Shown here piece after piece: positions 12,065 through 16,033 of a stretch of 16,033 bases of DNA (its first letter is position 1; every line of letters starts with the position of its first letter). A program made the position numbers and the translations under genes. The DNA is from Limiplasma sp031556335. GTDB taxonomy: Bacteria; Bacillota; Clostridia; Christensenellales; Aristaeellaceae. The stretch is from contig JAVBTE010000028.1 of the NCBI GenBank assembly GCA_031556335.1, positions 1 to 16,033 of the forward strand. Reading direction: 5' to 3'. The notes beneath the pieces are model-generated. The model did not search any database. It was given only the letters and a program-made list of their open reading frames with translations, and was not told where the DNA came from.

Positions 12065-14291
12065 GGTCCAGTTCCTCCTTTGACAGCTGGCTGGTGGCAA
12101 TTTGCTGGTACACCTCGCAGGTTTGCATCAGCTGGGCATGGGTACCCTTGCCCACCAGCTTGCCCTCGTCCAGCACCAGGATCTGCTCGGCGTTCATCAC
12201 CGTGGAAATGCGCTGGGCCACGATGAGCATGGCGGCCTCCCGGGTCACCTTGCCAAGGGCGGAACGCACAGCCACATCCGTTTTGAAGTCCAGGGCGGAG
12301 AAGCTGTCGTCAAAGATGTAGATTTCCGGGTCTTTGGCAATGGCCCGGGCAATGGAAAGCCGTTGCTTCTGCCCGCCGGAAACGTTAGCGCCGCCTTGGG
12401 CGATCTCGTTTTCATAGCCGCCTTCCCGCTCCAGCACAAAGCCTTCGGCCTGGGCGATTTGCGCGGCCTCCCGCATCTGTTCCTCGGGAATATCGGTGGA
12501 GCCAAAGGTGAGGTTTTCCGCCACGGTGCCGGTAAACAGCACGCCCTTTTGGGGCACGTAGCCGATCCGGTCCCGCAGGTCCGTGAGGGACACATCCCGC
12601 ACATCCACGCCGTCCACCAGAATTTGCCCCTCGGTCACATCAAAGAACCGGGGAATCAGGTTGATCAGGGTGGACTTGCCGCTGCCCGTGCCGCCCAAAA
12701 CGGCGGTGGTCTGGCCCGGCAGCGCGGTGAAGGAGATGTGGCTGAGCATATCGGCCTCGGCGCCGGGATAGCGGAAGCTGACGTCCCGGAACTCCACCAC
12801 GCCCCGCATGCCTGGCGCGAAAGCCTTGGGCTGGGCCGGATCGGTCACGGAGATGTCGGTATCCAAAATTTCCTGCACACGCTTGGCCGCCACGGACGCC
12901 CGGGGCAACATCACGCTGACCATGGAAATCATCAGGAACGCCATGATGATCTGCATGGCGTATTGAATAAAGGCCATGATATCGCCAATTTGCAGCGCAC
13001 CCTCTTCCATGCCGTGGGCGCCCACCCACATAATGAGGATGGCGACGCCGTTCATCACCAGCATCATCAGGGGCATCATGCCGCTCATCAGCCGGTTCAC
13101 AAACAGCTGGGTTTTTTGCAGCCGCATGCTGGCCTCGTCAAAGCGCTCCTCCTCCCGCTTTTGGGTGCAGAAAGCGCGAATCACCGGCAGGCCCGTAAGG
13201 GTTTCCCGCATCACCTGGTTCACCTTGTCGATCAGGCCCTGCATGCGCTTGAACCGGGGCATGGCCAGGGACATAAGCGTCAGCACGATGCAAACCACCG
13301 CCGCCACCGCCACCGCAATGACCCAGCTGAGAGACGGGCCGGTGCGAACGGCCCGCACAATGCCGCCCAGGCCAATGATGGGCGCGTAAATCACAATTCT
13401 CAGCAGGAACACCATCACCTGCTGCACCTGCTGGATGTCGTTGGTGGAGCGGGTAATCAGCGACGCGGTGGAGAACTTCTCCATTTCCTGCTGGCCAAAA
13501 TGCACCACCTTGTGGAACACCTTGCTCCGCAGATCCCGTCCCAGGCTGGCCGCCGTGCGGGAGCCGAAATAGCTGACCGCGATGGACACCGCCGTACCCA
13601 AAAGGGCAATCAACAGCATCATGCCGCCGTCCGCCCAGATGAAGCTTCTTTGCCTGGCGGCAAGGTCAATGCCCATGGCCATGTACTCCGCCCGCACCGC
13701 CTGGTTGGCCGCCTGCTCCAGCATGCTTTGCGGAAGCACCGCAAACAGCTTTTCGTCGATGGTTTCAAGCAGCTGGTCCCGCTGGGCCTCGCCCATGCTT
13801 TGCAGCATGCCGGGAATCTGCTCCGGCTGCACCTGGGGCCGTTCCCCCTGAACGCCGGCCATGCCCATCATGGCCCCCACGTCGATGTCGCCTTTGCCGC
13901 TGGCCATGCTCATCAGCATCAGCGCCCGGTTGAAAACCGCGTCCAGCTTTTCCTGGGTCTCCTTTTCCACCTTGCCCAGGGCCAGGATGGTCTCCCCCGC
14001 CGTGGTCACGCCCTGGGCGTTGGCTTCCTCCGCCGTCAGCGGATGATAGTTTGGCTCAATCAGGGTTTTGACATCCGCGCTAGTCATCCACAGCCTGGCG
14101 CCTTCCAGCGTGCTTTGGCGCACGATGGTGGGGGCCGTATGCTCCACGCCCTGCTGCTGAATGCCCACGTTGACGATGGAAGCCGTATAGGTGGGCAGCG
14201 TCAGGTCGCAAACGGCCTGCACGCACAGCATCACCACGATGGCCAGCATCGTCCAGCCATATTTTTTCAAGTGCTTAAACATGTGGTGCAT
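12054..14291 (-). CDS. ABC exporter half-transporter, degenerate-site partner
   Basis: This 745-residue half-transporter has its first membrane helix at about 12-36, then a large extracellular insertion (about 45-215, rich in Gln, Met and Glu), five more helices to about 465 and a nucleotide-binding domain (about 498-735). Walker A is GGTGSGKST (533-541) and the signature is consensus VSGGQ (637-641). Walker B is IYIFDD with Asp662 in place of the catalytic Glu, and the H-loop residue is Gln693 (AQRIST) in place of His. These are the marks of the degenerate ATPase site in TM287/BmrC-type subunits. The start is uncertain: GTG at 14303 lies too close to AAGGAG, ATG at 14291 is 13 bases from it, and ATG at 14282 best fits the family's N-terminus. 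It overlaps the marR 3' end. Confidence 0.92.
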   Translation of the reverse strand: MHHMFKHLKKYGWTMLAIVVMLCVQAVCDLTLPTYTASIVNVGIQQQGVEHTAPTIVRQSTLEGARLWMTSADVKTLIEPNYHPLTAEEANAQGVTTAGETILALGKVEKETQEKLDAVFNRALMLMSMASGKGDIDVGAMMGMAGVQGERPQVQPEQIPGMLQSMGEAQRDQLLETIDEKLFAVLPQSMLEQAANQAVRAEYMAMGIDLAARQRSFIWADGGMMLLIALLGTAVSIAVSYFGSRTAASLGRDLRSKVFHKVVHFGQQEMEKFSTASLITRSTNDIQQVQQVMVFLLRIVIYAPIIGLGGIVRAVRTGPSLSWVIAVAVAAVVCIVLTLMSLAMPRFKRMQGLIDKVNQVMRETLTGLPVIRAFCTQKREEERFDEASMRLQKTQLFVNRLMSGMMPLMMLVMNGVAILIMWVGAHGMEEGALQIGDIMAFIQYAMQIIMAFLMISMVSVMLPRASVAAKRVQEILDTDISVTDPAQPKAFAPGMRGVVEFRDVSFRYPGAEADMLSHISFTALPGQTTAVLGGTGSGKSTLINLIPRFFDVTEGQILVDGVDVRDVSLTDLRDRIGYVPQKGVLFTGTVAENLTFGSTDIPEEQMREAAQIAQAEGFVLEREGGYENEIAQGGANVSGGQKQRLSIARAIAKDPEIYIFDDSFSALDFKTDVAVRSALGKVTREAAMLIVAQRISTVMNAEQILVLDEGKLVGKGTHAQLMQTCEVYQQIATSQLSKEELDHAK

Positions 14292-14745
14292 GTTTGTGAA
14301 CACACTCCTTCAATCCATACTTGTTTTGCAGGTTCAGGGTCATCCGTTCGCAATATCCGGATAGGGTCTCCACCTCTTCCGGGGTGAAGTCCGTCAGCGC
14401 GATCCTTGCGATTTCGCTCATCACCCATTCCAAGTGCCGGGCCATCTCCCTGCCTTTTTCCGTCAACCGGAGCACATTGGCCCGCTGGTTTTGCTGGTTT
14501 TTTTCCCGCAGGATGAGGCCCAGCTTCTCAAGCCTTGCCAGTGACACCGCCACCGTGGCCGCGCTTACGTTCATCTTCCGCACGATATCCGCCTGGCTCA
14601 TGCCCTCGCTGTGAAGGATCAGGCACAAAATAGGCCCTTGCCTGGGGTGCACATGGTCGCTGCCCATCAGGGCATGCACGCAGCCAAAGAATTGGTGCTG
14701 CAAGCCAAACAGCCTGGGGAAAAATTTGCCCGCTTCCTTTTGCAT
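14275..14745 (-). CDS. MarR-family transcriptional regulator
   Basis: This 156-residue winged helix-turn-helix protein has a DNA-binding region of about residues 34-105: MSQADIVRKMNVSAATVAVS as the helix-turn-helix, LARLEKLGLILREKNQQNQR as recognition helix plus wing, then LTEKGREMARHLE. Flanking helices would form the dimer interface. It heads an operon with the two ABC genes and overlaps the first by about 17 bases. By analogy it is probably a ligand-responsive repressor of its own operon, and a palindrome beside the -10 box supports autoregulation. The ATG at 14745 is chosen for AAAGGGA a few bases upstream and for fit to the family; the longer open frame reading back to 14871 is made of the hairpin leader. 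Confidence 0.93.
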   Translation of the reverse strand: MQKEAGKFFPRLFGLQHQFFGCVHALMGSDHVHPRQGPILCLILHSEGMSQADIVRKMNVSAATVAVSLARLEKLGLILREKNQQNQRANVLRLTEKGREMARHLEWVMSEIARIALTDFTPEEVETLSGYCERMTLNLQNKYGLKECVHKHAPHV

Positions 14746-14760
14746 TCTCCATCCCTTTCG

Positions 14761-14870
14761 TTTTTCGGCCGCCCCATGCCTTTGGCATGTCGCGGCTTCG
14801 CCATTCGTTGCCTTCGGCAACTTCGGTGGCTCGTCCGGGCTTCGCCCTGACCTTTTTTTCGGCCGCCCCA
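14761..14870. repeat. Hairpin-array leader bounded by 16-bp direct repeats
   Basis: TTTTTCGGCCGCCCCA occurs at 14761-14776 and again at 14855-14870. Between them lie four tiny hairpins: CATGCC-TTT-GGCATG (14775-14789), GGC-TTC-GCC (14794-14802), GTTGCC-TTC-GGCAAC (14807-14821) and GGGC-TTC-GCCC (14837-14847). On the transcribed strand three of the four have GAA loops closed by C-G, the geometry known to give very stable mini-hairpins. The element fills most of the marR 5' leader. It could be a mobile palindromic repeat or an RNA leader structure. Confidence 0.65.
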
Positions 14871-14891
14871 ACCTTTGATCTACATAAAAAC

Positions 14892-14912
14892 TTAGCCGGC
14901 TAACTTTTTAGC
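14892..14912 (-). promoter_or_regulatory. Probable MarR operator
   Basis: A perfect 12-bp palindrome, TTAGCCGGCTAA (14892-14903), is followed by another half-site, TTAGC (14908-14912), giving three TTAGC/GCTAA half-sites in 21 bp. It begins seven bases downstream of the -10 box, around the predicted transcription start, where a bound MarR dimer would block transcription. Assignment to this MarR is inference from position. Confidence 0.65.
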
Positions 14913-14918
14913 AGACGA

Positions 14919-14947
14919 ATTGTAGCTCATTCGCCAGCAATTGTCAA
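14919..14947 (-). promoter_or_regulatory. Promoter of the marR–ABC–ABC operon
   Basis: On the minus strand a perfect -35 TTGACA (14942-14947), a 17-bp spacer and -10 TACAAT (14919-14924) form a near-consensus sigma-A promoter. The start point should lie near 14912, giving a leader of about 165 bases before the marR ATG. Such a strong promoter fits a gene set normally held off by a repressor. Confidence 0.85.
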
Positions 14948-15000
14948 CGCCATTTTTTCTTGTTTACAGTTCATTCATACGGACGAAAAGGCGCAGGCTA

Positions 15001-15009
15001 TGATATAAT
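15001..15009 (+). promoter_or_regulatory. Extended -10 promoter of the rRNA methyltransferase gene
   Basis: TGATATAAT combines an exact TATAAT (15004-15009) with an upstream TG. No good -35 is found 17 bp upstream, which an extended -10 can tolerate. It lies 30 bp before the start codon and diverges from the marR promoter. Confidence 0.65.
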
Positions 15010-15039
15010 ATCGAAGAATCTCAACATCAAGGAGGCCCC

Positions 15040-16033
15040 ATGGCGACGGTATTTTTGTTCAAAGGCAAGGAGCAGCGGGTGTTTAGCGGCCATCCCTGGG
15101 TTTTTCGCAGCGACATCGCCCGGGTGGAAGGGGACGTAAGGCCGGGGGCCGTGGTTCGGGTCGCGGGGGACCGGGGCCAGTTTTTGGCCATGGCCGTGTA
15201 CAACCCCAAGTCGCAAATCGCGCTGCGGGTTGTAAGCCGCCGGGAGGAGGCCATCGACCGGGGGTTCATCTTTGCCCGGGTGAAGCGGGCGCTGGACTAC
15301 CGCCGCCGTTTTGCGGACCTGCGGTCTTGCCGGCTTTTGTTTGCCGAAAGCGACGGCCTGCCCGCCGTGATCGCCGACGCATTCGGCGATGTGATCGTGC
15401 TGCAAAGCCTGTGCCTGGGCATGGAGCAGTTCAAGCAGGACATTGTGGATGCGCTGGTCGCGGAGCTCCATCCCCAGGGGGTTTATGAGCGCAACGACGT
15501 GCCGGTGCGCGCCCTGGAGGGCATGGCGGAGCAGGCCGGCCTTTTGTACGGCGAAGTGCCCGACCGGGTGGAAATGGTGGAAAACGGCGTTCATTTTTGG
15601 GTGGATGTAAAAGAAGGCCAAAAAACCGGCTTCTTTCTGGATCAAAAGGAAAACCGGGCCGCCATCGCGCCCTTTGTGAAGGACGCCCGGGTGCTGGACT
15701 GCTTTACCCACACGGGAAGCTTTGCCCTGCACGCGGCCCGCTATGGCGCGGCGGAGGTGATCGGCGTGGACATCAGCGAGCACGCCTGCGCCTTTGCCAC
15801 GGAGAACGCCCGGCTCAACGGCTTTGAGGACCGGGTGCGGTTTGAGTGCGCCAACGCCTTCGATTATTTGCGCGGGGCCCAGGATCGCCACGAGCAGTTC
15901 GACGTGGTCATCCTGGACCCGCCCGCCTTCACCAAGACCCGCGCCGCGGTGGCGGGAGCCCTGCGGGGCTACAAGGAGATCAACCTGCGGGGCATGAAGC
16001 TGGTAAAGGACGGCGGGTATCTGGTGACCTGCT
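15040..16033 (+). CDS. Class I SAM-dependent 23S rRNA methyltransferase (RlmI-like), 3' end outside window
   Basis: The frame is open for 331 codons to the window edge. The start MATVFLFKGKEQRVFSGHPW is the N-terminal PUA domain (about 1-75) of the RlmI/YwbD group. The middle region includes LPAVIADAFGDVIVLQ and KEGQKTGFFLDQKENR. The Rossmann methyltransferase domain then carries the SAM motif VLDCFTHTGSFALHAA and the motif IV VILDPPAFTK. The last visible residues, LVTC, are the start of the usual LVTCSCS motif, so about 60 residues are missing (family length near 390). RlmI methylates C1962 of 23S rRNA in E. coli; the exact target here is inferred. AAGGAGG lies four bases before the ATG. It is transcribed divergently from marR. 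Confidence 0.92.
   Translation, partial: MATVFLFKGKEQRVFSGHPWVFRSDIARVEGDVRPGAVVRVAGDRGQFLAMAVYNPKSQIALRVVSRREEAIDRGFIFARVKRALDYRRRFADLRSCRLLFAESDGLPAVIADAFGDVIVLQSLCLGMEQFKQDIVDALVAELHPQGVYERNDVPVRALEGMAEQAGLLYGEVPDRVEMVENGVHFWVDVKEGQKTGFFLDQKENRAAIAPFVKDARVLDCFTHTGSFALHAARYGAAEVIGVDISEHACAFATENARLNGFEDRVRFECANAFDYLRGAQDRHEQFDVVILDPPAFTKTRAAVAGALRGYKEINLRGMKLVKDGGYLVTC

Noticed and set aside
12102..14387. 761-codon plus-strand open frame opposite the first ABC gene
   Set aside because: Its His/Gly/Gln-rich translation is the typical antisense image of a hydrophobic transporter gene. The minus-strand ABC motifs are decisive.
14275..14871. MarR start at 14871, giving a 42-residue N-terminal extension
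   Set aside because: The extension is encoded by the direct-repeat and hairpin array, is low-complexity and basic, and lacks family similarity. A proper ribosome binding site precedes the ATG at 14745.
1..16033. CRISPR array, rRNA genes, or a known anti-phage defence cassette
   Set aside because: No regularly spaced direct repeats, rRNA sequences or recognisable defence proteins were seen. The RNase–barstar pair is better described as a secreted toxin with immunity protein.

Overview
The window looks like a chromosomal segment of a GC-rich member of the Firmicutes, probably a gut-type member of class Clostridia. This is inferred from the conserved gene order rpmE–yqhQ–prmC–prfA–sua5–ywlE, strong AGGAGG-type ribosome binding sites, a MarR plus heterodimeric ABC exporter operon, and remnants of Clostridia-type phage and insertion elements. 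No species can be named from the sequence alone.

Layout. Positions 1-277 (+) hold a tRNA cluster (Phe, cut by the window edge, then Gly and Cys) closed by an intrinsic terminator. Positions 278-1145 contain no intact gene. They are a degraded mobile-element scar with three recognisable pieces: the N-terminus of a holin-like gene (-), the C-terminus of a phage tail or BspA-like protein (-), and the C-terminal tail of a large serine recombinase (+) abutting it. Positions 1147-3330 (-) form an operon with its own consensus promoter: PHP-domain phosphoesterase, a secreted protein with two tandem barnase-type RNase domains, and a barstar-type inhibitor. The operon ends in a two-hairpin intergenic repeat. 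Positions 3358-8352 (-) are a housekeeping block for translation and protein quality control: rpmE (L31) with its own promoter and terminator, then yqhQ, prmC, prfA, sua5/ywlC and ywlE, tightly packed with two ATGA stop/start overlaps. Positions 8393-9959 hold two broken transposases, an IS1-like fragment (+) and an IS1182-like fragment (-), joined at their truncated 3' ends. Positions 10042-10212 hold hairpins, including a second copy of the intergenic repeat. Positions 10214-14947 (-) are a marR–ABC–ABC operon with a near-perfect promoter, an operator-like palindrome next to the -10 box and a leader full of mini-hairpins. From 15001 to the end (+), a divergent 23S rRNA methyltransferase-like gene runs off the window.

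How the genes work together. prmC methylates the GGQ glutamine of the release factor encoded next door by prfA. sua5 makes the threonylcarbamoyl-AMP used for the tRNA t6A modification. ywlE is the likely protein-arginine phosphatase. The RNase and barstar form a secreted toxin with a cytoplasmic antidote. The two ABC half-transporters have complementary degenerate motifs and should pair as one heterodimeric exporter under MarR control.

The most unusual observations are the tandem barnase protein, in which each domain has lost a different catalytic residue, and the paired intergenic repeats, whose hairpin stems carry compensatory base changes. Neither is proof of a new system. Everything here is read by eye, with no database search.
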